Source of the DNA: Paraburkholderia bryophila
GTDB taxonomy: Bacteria; Pseudomonadota; Gammaproteobacteria; Burkholderiales; Burkholderiaceae
Direction of reading: 5' to 3'
NCBI RefSeq assembly: GCF_003269035.1
Contig: NZ_QLTK01000003.1
Location: forward strand, 124,001-188,000
Length of the DNA: 64,000 nt
The notes beneath the pieces were generated by a model. The model saw nothing but the letters and a program-made list of their open reading frames with translations, did not search any database and was not told where the DNA came from. The stretch's first letter is position 1; every line of letters begins with the position of its first letter. Shown piece after piece: positions 55,243 through 64,000 of this stretch. A program made the translations under genes and the position numbers.

Positions 55243-55651
55243 GGTGTCTCTGATAGTTTGGAATCGTGGCGAGGGCAGGTGCGGCGACGGCGCCGCGCAA
55301 GCATTTCGGGCGCAGCCCCGGGCGCGTGCGTAACTTTATCAGCATGGGCGCGCCGACTGAATATGTCGAACGGCATAGCCGGGATCGTCCGCACATGGCC
55401 GAAACCGTGCCGAAACGGCGTGGAAAGCGGCTCGAATCGCGAGAAAAATGCGGTGAATCGAGGAATCCCGCTTGGGCGCGCAAATAGTTTGCTAAAATAT
55501 TCGGCTCTTTGGACCCAACCGTGCTGCCGGCGGCCTGCAAGCCCGCGGCGCAGGCGCGCAATCGACGCAACGCCACGCTGTGAAGCGACGTCGAAACGCG
55601 GCACGGAGAAGATAACTGATTCGCTCGAATAATTTTAGGACGATTGAAGCC
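55243..55651. other. Intergenic control region of garK and tig
   Basis: About 410 bases between divergent genes. A promoter-like pair for tig lies at 55472-55498. Short open frames inside lack support. No other feature seen. Confidence 0.6.
55472..55498 (+). promoter_or_regulatory. Candidate promoter for tig
   Basis: TTGGGC at 55472-55477 and TAAAAT at 55493-55498. The -10 is good (five of six), the -35 moderate, and the 15-base spacer short. The leader would be about 145 bases. Confidence 0.4.
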
Positions 55652-56998
55652 ATGGCTAACGTTGTTGAGAACCTCGGCAAGCTCGAACGCCGCGTCACGA
55701 TTTCCCTGCCGAAGGACGCCGTGCAGAAGGAAGTGGACTCGCGTATCCGTCAACTCGCGAAGAACGTGCGCATGCCGGGTTTCCGCCCGGGCAAGGTGCC
55801 GCTCAAGATGGTGACGCAACAGTATTCGGGTCAGGTGGAAGCCGAAGTGCTGAGCGACAAGGTCGGCAAGGAATTCTTCGACATCAGCCGCGCTGAAAAC
55901 CTGCGGGTTGCAGGTCAGCCGAGCTTCGCGCCGAAATCCGACGCAGTGGAAGGCGACTACGCTTTCGACGCGACCTTCGAGGTGTATCCGGAAGTGAAGC
56001 TGGGCGACGTCGCCACGGCTGAAATCGAGCGCACCACGACCACCATCACCGAAGCGGAAATCGACCGCACGCTGGAAATCCTGCGCAAGCAGCGCGTGCA
56101 TTTCCACGCTCGCGGCGAAGCCGGCGACCATGGTGACGGCGGCGCGGACACGGCGGCAAAAGAAGGCGATCGCGTATCGGTCGACTTCGTCGGCAAGATC
56201 GAAGGTGAAGTGTTCCAGGGCGGTAGCGCTGACGACTTCGCTTTCGTGCTGGGCGAAGGCCGCATGCTGCCGGAATTCGAACAGGCTGCTACGGGCCTGA
56301 AGGTCGGCGAGTCGAAGGAATTCGACCTGGCGTTCCCTGAGGACTACCACGGCAAGGAAGTCGCCGGTAAGACCGCGCAATTCACGATCACGATGAAGAA
56401 GATCGAATGGCCGCATCTGCCGGAAATCGACGCTGAATTCGCAAAGTCGCTCGGTATCGAAGACGGCGATCTGACCAAGATGCGCGCCGAGATCAAAGAC
56501 AATCTCGAACGTGAAGCGAAGCGCCGCACGCAAGCGATCGTCAAGAATCAGGTGATGGACGCGCTGCTGAAGATTTCGGAGCTGGACGTGCCGAACGCGC
56601 TGATCGAACAGGACCAGGAACGCCTCGTCGTGATGGCGCGTCAGGATCTGGAGCAGCGCGGCGTGCCGAACGCCAAAGACGCACCGATCCCGGCTGCCAT
56701 GTTCAAGGACCAGGCCGAGCGCCGCGTCAAGCTGGGTCTCGTGCTGGCCGAACTGGTCAAGGCGAATGAGCTGCAAGCCAAGCCTGAGCAGATTCGTGCC
56801 GAAGTCGACGAATTCGCGAAAAGCTACGAAGACCCGAAGGAAGTCGTCCGCTGGTATTATTCCAACCAGCAACGTCTTGCTGAAATGGAAGCGTATGTCG
56901 TTGAAGCCAACGTCGTCGATTTCGTCCTCGGCAAGGCCAAGGTGACGGACAAGGAAGTAAGCTTCGAAGAACTGGCAAGCGCAACGGCGCAAGCGTAA
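55652..56998 (+). CDS. tig: Trigger factor
   Basis: Ribosome-bound chaperone and peptidyl-prolyl isomerase that meets new chains at the tunnel exit. The 448-residue protein has the ribosome-binding domain with the [10 protein letters not shown] signature (near residue 42, usual GFRxGKxP), an FKBP-like domain at about 160-245 ([20 protein letters not shown]) and a long helical C-terminal chaperone domain. It opens the tig-clpP-clpX-lon block and ends with its own terminator. Confidence 0.97.
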   Translation: MANVVENLGKLERRVTISLPKDAVQKEVDSRIRQLAKNVRMPGFRPGKVPLKMVTQQYSGQVEAEVLSDKVGKEFFDISRAENLRVAGQPSFAPKSDAVEGDYAFDATFEVYPEVKLGDVATAEIERTTTTITEAEIDRTLEILRKQRVHFHARGEAGDHGDGGADTAAKEGDRVSVDFVGKIEGEVFQGGSADDFAFVLGEGRMLPEFEQAATGLKVGESKEFDLAFPEDYHGKEVAGKTAQFTITMKKIEWPHLPEIDAEFAKSLGIEDGDLTKMRAEIKDNLEREAKRRTQAIVKNQVMDALLKISELDVPNALIEQDQERLVVMARQDLEQRGVPNAKDAPIPAAMFKDQAERRVKLGLVLAELVKANELQAKPEQIRAEVDEFAKSYEDPKEVVRWYYSNQQRLAEMEAYVVEANVVDFVLGKAKVTDKEVSFEELASATAQA

Positions 56999-57008
56999 GC
57001 GTCGCTGC

Positions 57009-57054
57009 AACGGCGTGCCGGCTGTCGGAGTGACGGCCCGCACGCCGTTTTTTT
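57009..57054 (+). terminator. Rho-independent terminator after tig
   Basis: Stem AACGGCGTGC/GCACGCCGTT around a loop of 21 bases that may pair further (GCCGG), followed by TTTTTT. Confidence 0.8.
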
Positions 57055-57139
57055 GTGCGGCGAACGGGTAGTGAGCATGCGTTGTATTTTGCATGGCGTG
57101 TTGCGCCACGTTGCATGCGGCGCTCGCACTGATCGCGCA

Positions 57140-57168
57140 CTTGAATACGGGCTCGTCGACCACACCTG
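57140..57168 (+). promoter_or_regulatory. Possible heat-shock (sigma-32) promoter for clpP
   Basis: CTTGAAT at 57140-57146 matches the sigma-32 -35 (CTTGAAA) in six of seven positions. The -10 (CCCCATNT) is only weakly matched by CACACCTG after 14 bases. An A+T-rich stretch at 57176-57193 could instead serve a sigma-70 promoter. Confidence 0.35.
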
Positions 57169-57213
57169 TCTAGCATCTAATATTTAGAATATTTCCAGAC
57201 AAGGATCAATTGC

Positions 57214-57867
57214 ATGACCTTTCGCGCCCAAATGCTGGACACGTTGACCTCCCAGTCGTCCCGGGATCTCGAAGCGCAGGCGCTCGGACTGGTGCCGATC
57301 GTCGTGGAAACGAGCGGCCGGGGCGAGCGCTCGTATGACATCTATTCGCGTCTGCTGAAGGAACGCATTGTGTTCCTGGTCGGCGAGGTGAACGACCAGA
57401 CGGCCAATCTGGTTGTCGCGCAGATGCTGTTCCTTGAAAGCGAAAATCCGGACAAGGACATCAGCTTCTACATCAATAGCCCGGGAGGCTCGGTGTCGGC
57501 GGGCATGGCGATCTACGACACGATGCAGTTCATCAAACCCGACGTTTCCACGCTGTGCATGGGGCTCGCGGCCAGCATGGGCGCGTTCCTGCTGGCGGCC
57601 GGCGCGAAGGGCAAGCGTTTCGCGTTGCCGAACTCGCGCGTGATGATTCACCAGCCGTTGGGTGGCGCACGTGGTCAGGCGTCGGACATCGAAATTCAGG
57701 CGCGCGAAATCCTGTATTTGAAGGAGCGGCTGAATCATCTGCTGGCGCACCATACCGGCCAACCGGTCGAGCGTATTGCACGCGACACCGACCGCGACAA
57801 TTTCATGTCGGGTGACGACGCGCAAGCTTACGGTCTGGTCGACCAGGTCGCGCACAAGCGTCCTTGA
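57214..57867 (+). CDS. clpP: ATP-dependent Clp protease proteolytic subunit ClpP
   Basis: A 217-residue serine protease that forms a 14-mer barrel. Ser121 in [14 protein letters not shown] and His146 in VMIHQPLGG are catalytic, with the Asp further on. A short N-terminal propeptide precedes the core, as in E. coli. It works with ClpX, encoded next. Its transcript follows the tig terminator, so clpP has its own promoter. Confidence 0.97.
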   Translation: MTFRAQMLDTLTSQSSRDLEAQALGLVPIVVETSGRGERSYDIYSRLLKERIVFLVGEVNDQTANLVVAQMLFLESENPDKDISFYINSPGGSVSAGMAIYDTMQFIKPDVSTLCMGLAASMGAFLLAAGAKGKRFALPNSRVMIHQPLGGARGQASDIEIQAREILYLKERLNHLLAHHTGQPVERIARDTDRDNFMSGDDAQAYGLVDQVAHKRP

Positions 57868-57875
57868 TCTGGTGC

Positions 57876-57902
57876 GGCTTTGCCTCGAAACGAGGCAAAG
57901 CC
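57876..57902 (+). other. Perfect hairpin between clpP and clpX
   Basis: GGCTTTGCCTCG/CGAGGCAAAGCC, twelve base pairs around AAA, nine bases after the clpP stop. No T-run follows, so it is not a plain terminator. It may protect the clpP mRNA end or reduce read-through to clpX. Confidence 0.6.
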
Positions 57903-58051
57903 GTCGTCCGATCGGTTTGTGAAATAATCAAAACTCGTCCGAGCGCCTGCGGCAAACGCCGTCACCTTGGCTCAGCCCCTGCCGCGCCCCAACTGTGAGG
58001 CCGGGGCAAACGGCGTATCATGTAATCGAGTGTCCGGAGGCTCACACATCT

Positions 58052-59323
58052 ATGGCGGACAAGAAAAGTTCTAACAGCGAAAAGCTGTTGTATTGCTCGT
58101 TTTGCGGCAAGAGCCAGCATGAGGTCAAAAAACTGATTGCCGGCCCGTCGGTGTTCATCTGCGATGAATGTATCGACCTGTGCAACGAAATCATTCGTGA
58201 CGAAGCGGCAGGTGCGGGCATCGAGGCCGGCTTGTCCAAGTCCGATCTGCCGAGCCCGCAGGAAATCCGTGAAATCCTCGACCAGTATGTGATCGGTCAG
58301 GAACGCGCGAAGAAGATTCTCGCTGTGGCGGTGTACAACCACTACAAACGCCTCAAGCATCTCGACAAGAAAGACGAGATCGAACTCTCCAAGAGCAACA
58401 TTCTGCTGATCGGCCCGACGGGTTCCGGCAAGACTTTGCTCGCGCAGACATTGGCGCGTCTTCTGAACGTCCCGTTCGTGATTGCCGACGCAACCACGTT
58501 GACGGAAGCCGGCTATGTCGGCGAAGACGTCGAGAACATCATCCAGAAGCTGCTGCAAAACTGCAATTACGAAGTCGACAAAGCCCAGCGCGGCATTGTC
58601 TACATCGACGAAATCGACAAGATCAGCCGCAAGTCCGACAACCCGTCGATCACCCGCGACGTGTCGGGTGAGGGCGTGCAGCAGGCATTGCTGAAGCTGG
58701 TCGAAGGCACGATGGCGTCGGTGCCGCCGCAGGGCGGTCGTAAGCATCCGAATCAGGATTTCATCCAGGTCGACACGACCAACATCCTGTTCATTTGCGG
58801 CGGCGCGTTCGACGGACTCGAAAAAGTCATCGTCGATCGTACCGAGAAGACCGGTATTGGCTTCGGCGCCAGCGTGAAGAGCAAGCAGGACCGCGACGCC
58901 GGCGAAGTGCTGCGCGAAGTGGAGCCGGAAGATCTGATCAAGTTCGGTCTGATTCCGGAACTGATCGGTCGTCTACCGGTGGTGGCCACGCTCGGCAAGC
59001 TCGACGAAACGGCGCTGATGAAGATCCTCGTCGAACCGAAGAACGCGCTGGTGAAGCAGTATCACAAGCTGTTCAACATGGAACGCGTCGAGCTCGAAAT
59101 TCGCCCGGGCGCGTTGCAGGCCGTGGCACGTAAGGCGATTCGTCGCAAGACGGGTGCACGGGGTCTGCGCTCCATTCTGGAACAGGCGTTGCTTGACGTG
59201 ATGTACGATCTGCCGGCAATGAAAGGTGTTAGCAAGGTCATCATCGACGACAACGTGATTGATGGCGACGGCAAACCGCTGCTGATCTATGAAGACGCGC
59301 CAAAAGTGGCGGGTTCGAACTGA
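58052..59323 (+). CDS. clpX: ATP-dependent Clp protease ATPase subunit ClpX
   Basis: AAA+ unfoldase that feeds ClpP, 423 residues. The N-terminal zinc domain uses Cys15, Cys18, Cys37 and Cys40. The ATPase has Walker A GPTGSGKT, Walker [10 protein letters not shown], sensor region and the [13 protein letters not shown] end. An IGF-type ClpP-binding loop is seen as [12 protein letters not shown] 58052 with GGAGG eleven bases upstream is chosen over the longer frame from 57995. A strong terminator follows. Confidence 0.97.
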   Translation: MADKKSSNSEKLLYCSFCGKSQHEVKKLIAGPSVFICDECIDLCNEIIRDEAAGAGIEAGLSKSDLPSPQEIREILDQYVIGQERAKKILAVAVYNHYKRLKHLDKKDEIELSKSNILLIGPTGSGKTLLAQTLARLLNVPFVIADATTLTEAGYVGEDVENIIQKLLQNCNYEVDKAQRGIVYIDEIDKISRKSDNPSITRDVSGEGVQQALLKLVEGTMASVPPQGGRKHPNQDFIQVDTTNILFICGGAFDGLEKVIVDRTEKTGIGFGASVKSKQDRDAGEVLREVEPEDLIKFGLIPELIGRLPVVATLGKLDETALMKILVEPKNALVKQYHKLFNMERVELEIRPGALQAVARKAIRRKTGARGLRSILEQALLDVMYDLPAMKGVSKVIIDDNVIDGDGKPLLIYEDAPKVAGSN

Positions 59324-59341
59324 TCGGCTTTCGGGTTCTGC

Positions 59342-59378
59342 AAAAAAAGCCGTTCATGGCGACGTGAACGGCTTTTTT
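59342..59378 (+). terminator. Rho-independent terminator after clpX
   Basis: AAAAAAGCCGTTCA/TGAACGGCTTTTTT with an eight-base loop and a T-run. Confidence 0.9.
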
Positions 59379-59415
59379 CGTTTATCGTGTGGTCAAGGAA
59401 GTCTGTTTTCACTAT

Positions 59416-59445
59416 GGAGTCACTGAACCTTCGGAGTCACTGAAC
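59416..59445 (+). repeat. 13-bp direct repeat upstream of lon
   Basis: GGAGTCACTGAAC at 59416-59428 and at 59433-59445, 17 bases apart start to start, about 80-110 bases before the lon start. It lies in the presumed lon promoter region. Confidence 0.85.
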
Positions 59446-59526
59446 TTTTCCCACACGCGGAGGCTTGCAATATTTTCTGCTGGCCTCACCTATCGAACGA
59501 ACTGATTCCACTCATGGGGAAATGAA

Positions 59527-61950
59527 ATGTCAGGAACCCAACTCCTCCCGCCGGAACGCATTACGCTCCCGCTGCTCCCGCTGCGTGACGTAGTCGTTTT
59601 CCCGCACATGGTGATTCCGCTCTTCGTAGGCCGCCCGAAGTCGATCAAGGCTCTCGAAGCAGCGATGGAAGGCGGCAAGCACATCATGCTCGTCGCCCAG
59701 AAAACGGCTGCGAAAGATGAGCCGACCGAAAAGGACATGTACGAAGTAGGGTGTATCGCCAACATCCTGCAAATGCTGAAGCTGCCCGACGGTACCGTGA
59801 AGGTGCTCGTCGAAGGCTTGCAGCGCGCGAAGACGCTTTCCATCGAAGAACAGGAAACGCAGTTTTCGTGCGAAGTCATGCCGCTCGAACCCGACCACGC
59901 CGACAGCGCTGAAACCGAAGCGCTGCGCCGCGCGATCGTGTCGCAGTTCGACCAGTATGTGAAGCTGAACAAGAAGATCCCGCCGGAGATCCTGACGTCG
60001 CTGTCGGGTATCGACGAGGCTGGTCGTCTGGCCGATACGATCGCGGCGCATCTGCCGTTGAAGCTCGACCAGAAGCAGCACATCCTCGAAATGTTCCCGG
60101 TGATCGAGCGTCTCGAGCATCTGCTCGCGCAACTCGAAGCCGAGATCGACATTCTGCAGGTCGAAAAGCGCATCCGTGGGCGTGTCAAACGCCAGATGGA
60201 GAAGAGCCAGCGCGAGTACTACCTGAACGAGCAGGTCAAGGCGATCCAGAAGGAACTCGGCGAAGGCGAGGAAGGTGCGGATCTCGAGGAACTCGAGAAG
60301 CGCATCACGGCTGCCCGCATGCCGAAGGAAGCCAAGAAGAAGGCTGACGCCGAGCTGAAAAAGCTCAAGCTGATGTCGCCGATGTCGGCTGAAGCCACCG
60401 TCGTGCGTAACTATATCGACACGCTGATCGGCTTGCCGTGGCGCAAGAAGAGCAAGGTCAACAACGACCTCTCGAATGCGGAACGCGTGCTCGACGAAGA
60501 CCACTTCGGTCTCGAGAAAGTGAAGGAACGCATTCTCGAGTATCTCGCGGTCCAGCAACGTGTCGACAAGGTGAAAGCGCCGATCCTGTGCCTCGTTGGG
60601 CCTCCGGGTGTCGGTAAGACGTCGCTCGGCCAGTCGATCGCTCGTGCCACGAACCGCAAGTTCGTGCGTATGGCGCTCGGCGGCGTGCGCGACGAAGCCG
60701 AGATTCGCGGTCACCGTCGTACGTATATCGGTTCGATGCCCGGCAAGATTCTGCAAAGCCTGACCAAGGTCGGCGTGCGCAATCCGCTCTTCCTGCTCGA
60801 CGAAGTCGACAAGATGGGGCAGGATTTCCGCGGCGATCCGTCGTCGGCATTGCTGGAAGTGCTTGATCCGGAACAGAACCATACGTTCGCCGATCACTAC
60901 GTCGAAGTCGACTTCGATCTGTCGGACGTGATGTTCGTGGCGACGTCGAACTCGCTGAACATTCCGCCGCCGCTGCTCGACCGGATGGAAGTGATCCGTC
61001 TGTCGGGTTACACGGAAGACGAGAAGGTCAGCATCGCGCAACGTTATCTTTTGCCGAAGCAGAAGAAGAACAACGGCCTCAAGGAAGGCGAGGTCGATGT
61101 GACGGAAACGGCGATCCGCGACATCATTCGTTACTACACGCGTGAAGCGGGCGTGCGTTCGCTCGAGCGTGAAATTTCGAAGATCTGCCGCAAGGTCGTG
61201 AAGATGCTTCTGCTGAAGAAGGCGGAAGGCGCGGTGAAGGTCGACGGCAGCAACCTCGACACGTTCCTTGGCGTGCGCAAGTACGACTTCGGTCTGGCAG
61301 CGAAGGAAAATCAGGTTGGCCAGGTTACGGGTCTCGCGTGGACGGAAGTGGGCGGCGATCTGCTGACCATCGAAGCCGCGGTGATGCCGGGTAAGGGCAA
61401 CGTGATCCGCACGGGTTCGCTCGGTGACGTGATGAAGGAATCGGTCGAGGCTGCACGTTCGGTGGTTCGTTCGCGCTCGCGTCGTCTCGGTATTAAGGAC
61501 GAAGCGTTCGAGAAGCAGGACATTCACATTCACGTGCCGGAAGGCGCCACGCCGAAAGACGGCCCTTCGGCCGGTATCGCGATGACGACCGCGCTGGTGT
61601 CGGTATTGACCGGTATTCCGGTACGTGCCGATGTCGCGATGACGGGCGAAATCACGTTGCGCGGCGAAGTGCTGCCGATCGGCGGCCTGAAAGAAAAACT
61701 GCTGGCGGCGCATCGCGGCGGCATCAAGCTGGTGCTGGTTCCGGAAGAAAACGTCAAGGACTTGACGGAGATCCCGGACAACGTGAAGAACGCAATCGAA
61801 ATCGTGCCGGTCCGCTGGATCGACAAGGTGCTCGAACTGGCGCTCGAACGTGTGCCGCAGGCGTTGCCGGAGGAAGAGCCGAAACCGGCTACTCCGGTTG
61901 CGGCTGAGGCAGGTAAAGATGTCGGTGCGACGGAAGTCGTAAAGCACTAA
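59527..61950 (+). CDS. lon: ATP-dependent protease La (Lon)
   Basis: An 807-residue AAA+ protease for damaged and regulatory proteins. N-terminal substrate domain, then Walker [13 protein letters not shown], Walker [12 protein letters not shown], and the C-terminal serine-lysine protease with Ser681 in [11 protein letters not shown] and Lys724 in [10 protein letters not shown]. The last 30 residues are a Pro/Ala/Glu-rich extension. ATG 59527 follows GGGGAAATG with a moderate ribosome binding site. Followed by a terminator and hupB, as in many proteobacteria. Confidence 0.97.
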   Translation: MSGTQLLPPERITLPLLPLRDVVVFPHMVIPLFVGRPKSIKALEAAMEGGKHIMLVAQKTAAKDEPTEKDMYEVGCIANILQMLKLPDGTVKVLVEGLQRAKTLSIEEQETQFSCEVMPLEPDHADSAETEALRRAIVSQFDQYVKLNKKIPPEILTSLSGIDEAGRLADTIAAHLPLKLDQKQHILEMFPVIERLEHLLAQLEAEIDILQVEKRIRGRVKRQMEKSQREYYLNEQVKAIQKELGEGEEGADLEELEKRITAARMPKEAKKKADAELKKLKLMSPMSAEATVVRNYIDTLIGLPWRKKSKVNNDLSNAERVLDEDHFGLEKVKERILEYLAVQQRVDKVKAPILCLVGPPGVGKTSLGQSIARATNRKFVRMALGGVRDEAEIRGHRRTYIGSMPGKILQSLTKVGVRNPLFLLDEVDKMGQDFRGDPSSALLEVLDPEQNHTFADHYVEVDFDLSDVMFVATSNSLNIPPPLLDRMEVIRLSGYTEDEKVSIAQRYLLPKQKKNNGLKEGEVDVTETAIRDIIRYYTREAGVRSLEREISKICRKVVKMLLLKKAEGAVKVDGSNLDTFLGVRKYDFGLAAKENQVGQVTGLAWTEVGGDLLTIEAAVMPGKGNVIRTGSLGDVMKESVEAARSVVRSRSRRLGIKDEAFEKQDIHIHVPEGATPKDGPSAGIAMTTALVSVLTGIPVRADVAMTGEITLRGEVLPIGGLKEKLLAAHRGGIKLVLVPEENVKDLTEIPDNVKNAIEIVPVRWIDKVLELALERVPQALPEEEPKPATPVAAEAGKDVGATEVVKH

Positions 61951-61995
61951 TGTTCAAGCGCTAAAGCGGCACACGGCGAAAGCTGCTTGCCGGAC

Positions 61996-62027
61996 AAAAA
62001 ACCCGCGGTCATGCCGCGGGTTTTTTA
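61996..62027 (+). terminator. Rho-independent terminator after lon
   Basis: AAAACCCGCGG/CCGCGGGTTTT with a five-base loop, followed by TTTT. Confidence 0.9.
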
Positions 62028-62244
62028 TTGCCTGCTCCTTTTATCGCCCGGTTATCGCTTGATCTCCATCGCGCCTCGCCACGCGTTTCGCAGCGCGTCT
62101 GTCATGCCGCTTTAGCACCGGGTTTCCCAACCTTTGAACAATCGCACGACCTGCGCGCCGACGGGTTGCACGTACATCGATTGACGGCAAGATTCGGTGA
62201 TAAACAGGCCTTTGCAAAACCCGCCGAATCAGGCTCAACCCCGC

Positions 62245-62273
62245 TTGACACAAGGGTTTCGGCCAATTCTAAT
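62245..62273 (+). promoter_or_regulatory. Sigma-70 promoter for hupB
   Basis: Perfect TTGACA at 62245-62250, 17-base spacer, TCTAAT at 62268-62273 (five of six). Transcription would start near 62280 and leave a leader of about 80 bases. Confidence 0.75.
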
Positions 62274-62361
62274 GATTCGGCTCGGCGTAGCCCGCCGGCC
62301 GCGTGAAGCCAGGCGCTGCAGAGCGCCATCACGATCGCCATACACATTCTCGGGGGTTGGA

Positions 62362-62634
62362 ATGAACAAGACGGAATTGATCGATCACATTGCACAGCAA
62401 GCCGACATTTCGAAGGCTGCGGCGGGCCGCGCGCTCGACGCCGTGATCGGCGGTGTCAAAGGAACGTTGAAGAAGGGCGAATCGGTGACGCTGGTCGGCT
62501 TTGGTACGTTCGCGGTCGGCAAGCGCACCGCGCGTACGGGCCGCAATCCGCGCACGGGCGCCGCGATCAAGATCAAGGCGGCAAAGGTGCCCAAATTTAG
62601 GCCTGGCAAAGCTCTGAAGGATGCGCTAAACTAA
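62362..62634 (+). CDS. hupB: DNA-binding protein HU
   Basis: A 90-residue histone-like protein: [20 protein letters not shown], then the DNA-binding arm region [21 protein letters not shown] with the intercalating Pro, and [16 protein letters not shown] at the end. ATG 62362 follows GGGGGTTGGA. It bends and compacts DNA. Its place after lon matches hupB of other proteobacteria. Confidence 0.97.
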   Translation: MNKTELIDHIAQQADISKAAAGRALDAVIGGVKGTLKKGESVTLVGFGTFAVGKRTARTGRNPRTGAAIKIKAAKVPKFRPGKALKDALN

Positions 62635-62710
62635 TGGGCTTGCTGCTTGGGAAATCAGGCGGCAGAAAATAAGCAAGCTGATTCACTGAAGTGGTATTGG
62701 ATCGTGAAAC

Positions 62711-62786
62711 GGGTGCTTAGCTCAGTTGGTAGAGCGGCGCCCTTACAAGGCGTAGGTCGGGAGTTCGAGCCTCTCAGCACCCACCA
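62711..62786 (+). tRNA. tRNA-Val (TAC)
   Basis: 76 bases with encoded CCA. Acceptor GGGTGCT/AGCACCC with discriminator A; anticodon stem-loop CGCCCTTACAAGGCG gives TAC. D-arm and T-loop TTCGAGC are regular. Confidence 0.97.
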
Positions 62787-62837
62787 GTTTCCGGTTTAAT
62801 CGAGTGTCTCAGTCAGCGCAGTAACAGTGAAGTACAA

Positions 62838-62914
62838 GGAGTGGTAGTTCAGTCGGTTAGAATACCGGCCTGTCACGCCGGGGGTCGCGGGTTCGAGTCC
62901 CGTCCACTCCGCCA
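62838..62914 (+). tRNA. tRNA-Asp (GTC)
   Basis: 77 bases with encoded CCA. Acceptor GGAGTGG/CCACTCC with discriminator G; anticodon loop CTGTCAC gives GTC. It lies 51 bases after tRNA-Val and probably shares its transcript. Confidence 0.97.
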
Positions 62915-62924
62915 GACATCCTCG

Positions 62925-62951
62925 AAAGGCGAACTACGGTTCGCCTTTTTT
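62925..62951 (+). terminator. Rho-independent terminator after the tRNA pair
   Basis: AAGGCGAAC/GTTCGCCTT with a four-base loop, then TTTTT. Confidence 0.85.
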
Positions 62952-63001
62952 ATTGCCCGCTGTTGTAAGATCGGGCGTTCTGTTTTTGGCACCCCTCACG
63001 C

Positions 63002-64000
63002 ATGCTCGATTTTTTCCGTAATCACAAACGCCTGATGATGGTCATGCTCATCCTCGTCATTGTGCCGGGGTTGGGTTTTGTGGGTATTCAAGGCTTCCGC
63101 GGCTTCTTCGACGAAAGCGCGAATGTCGCGAGCGTCAACGGTCACAAGATCACGCGCGCCGAATACGACGACGCGATGCGTCAGCAACTCGACCGTGCCC
63201 GTCAGATGCTCGGCGCGCAGTTCGACATGAAGTCGTTCGATACGCCTGAACGTCGTAGCGAAATGCTCGACGGTCTGATCGAGCAACGCGTACTGGCCGA
63301 CGAAACACAGCGCCTGCATCTCACTGCGTCGGACGACGCGGTGCGTCGCGTGCTGCTGAACGACCCGGTGATCTCGTCGCTGAAGAATCCCGACGGTTCG
63401 ATCGACGTCGAGCACTACAAGCAGTTGCTCGCCATGCAAGGCATGACGCCCGATCAATACGACGAGCGCGTGCGCTACAGCATCGCCACGCAGCAACTGC
63501 CGGCCTCGATTCAGGGCAGCGCGTTCACGTCGAAGACGCTTGCGCAGCATCTGACCGAGCTCGCCGAGCAGCAGCGTGAAGTGCAGGGCATCGCCTTCCA
63601 TCCGCGCGACTACGCGGCGAAAGTGCAGCCGACCGACGCGCAACTGCAGGCGTATTACGACGCGCACAAGAACGACTTCGCCACGCCCGCCACCGCCACG
63701 ATCCAGTATCTGGTGATGTCGCCGGCCACGCTGGCGGCGTCCGCGCAGCCGAGCGACGCCGATCTGAAAAAGTACTACGACGACAACATCGCGCACTTCC
63801 GCACGGACGGCCAGGTGCGAGCCAGCCACATCCTGATCGCGGCGCCGAAAGACGCGAGCGCGGCGGACAAAGCCAAGGCGAAGCAGAAAGCTGAAGCGTT
63901 GCTCGCGCAGGTCAAGGCACACCCGGATCAGTTTGCGCAGCTCGCGCAGCAGAATTCGCAAGATCCGGGCTCGGCGTCGAAGGGCGGCGATCTCGGTTAC
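63002..64000 (+). CDS. ppiD: Peptidyl-prolyl isomerase/chaperone PpiD, 3' end missing
   Basis: The frame runs open to the window edge (333 codons). It starts MLDFFRNHKRLMMVMLILVI, a single N-terminal membrane anchor with a periplasmic remainder. A SurA_N-like domain follows (VNGHKITRAEYDDAMRQQL onward), and a parvulin-type PPIase domain begins at VRASHILIAAPKDAS and is cut off. This is PpiD, a membrane-tethered chaperone for proteins leaving the Sec channel. ATG 63002 has no strong ribosome binding site (CCCCTCACGC upstream). Its place after hupB and lon is conserved. Confidence 0.93.
   Translation, partial: MLDFFRNHKRLMMVMLILVIVPGLGFVGIQGFRGFFDESANVASVNGHKITRAEYDDAMRQQLDRARQMLGAQFDMKSFDTPERRSEMLDGLIEQRVLADETQRLHLTASDDAVRRVLLNDPVISSLKNPDGSIDVEHYKQLLAMQGMTPDQYDERVRYSIATQQLPASIQGSAFTSKTLAQHLTELAEQQREVQGIAFHPRDYAAKVQPTDAQLQAYYDAHKNDFATPATATIQYLVMSPATLAASAQPSDADLKKYYDDNIAHFRTDGQVRASHILIAAPKDASAADKAKAKQKAEALLAQVKAHPDQFAQLAQQNSQDPGSASKGGDLGY

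Larger units (their letters stand above)
61951..62361. other. Intergenic region between lon and hupB
   Basis: About 410 bases holding the lon terminator and the hupB promoter. A frame open into hupB from upstream starts within this stretch but is not the gene start. No extra gene is seen. Confidence 0.6.

Noticed and set aside
59530..61947. Long open frame opposite lon
   Set aside because: Same effect as opposite mfd; its product is Arg/His-rich and shows no domain, and lon is certain.

Overview
The window is GC-rich chromosomal DNA from a betaproteobacterium of the Burkholderiaceae, most likely Paraburkholderia or Burkholderia. The assignment rests on gene content and order read from the sequence: a phaC-phaA-phaB-phaR polyhydroxybutyrate locus with a bktB-type thiolase nearby, mfd divergent from ispD-ispF, ompR-envZ, and the block tig-clpP-clpX-lon-hupB-tRNA-Val-tRNA-Asp-ppiD. 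No insertion sequence, prophage, integrase or CRISPR array was seen. It reads as core chromosome with a few accessory islands. Both ends cut genes: rluD at the left lacks its start, and ppiD at the right lacks its end.

Layout. 1-1.8 kb: rluD and the overlapping pgeF-type laccase-domain gene. 2.1-7.3 kb: PHB synthesis and granule control (phaC, phaA, phaB, phaR). 7.5-12.4 kb: a dusC-like tRNA dihydrouridine synthase, rimO, a pfkB-family sugar kinase and bktB. 12.5-17.7 kb: an exported protein, metC, two small membrane proteins, serB and a cytochrome P450. 18-22.7 kb: a non-homologous end-joining unit (ku, ligD and a small charged protein), unusual for its repeat-rich DNA and protein linkers. 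22.8-31 kb: a LysR regulator divergent from an oxidoreductase, an exported protein, a FetAB-type ABC exporter, an AsmA-family protein and a small hypothetical. 31.3-35.8 kb: a signalling island with a CHASE3-type histidine kinase, an Rcp1-type response regulator and a hybrid kinase with two receiver domains. 35.9-46.1 kb: mscL, a threonine-dehydratase-like enzyme, argE, mfd, ispD, ispF, envZ and ompR. 46.3-49.9 kb: a small exported protein and a DUF1800/DUF1501 pair of exported proteins. 50-55.2 kb: a divergent squalene/phytoene-synthase-like protein, tRNA-Leu, a DUF3999 protein, a MarR regulator and glycerate kinase. 55.6-64 kb: protein quality control (trigger factor, ClpP, ClpX, Lon), the HU protein, two tRNAs and PpiD.

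The best second-look items are: the SAAK-repeat, histone-H1-like linkers of LigD together with the basic tail of Ku and a hexanucleotide repeat upstream of ku; the squalene-synthase-like protein whose first aspartate-rich motif is lost; the three-gene phosphorelay island; the exported DUF1800/DUF1501 pair with a 13-bp tandem repeat at its start; and a 13-bp direct repeat upstream of lon. No clearly new multi-gene system could be demonstrated from sequence alone.
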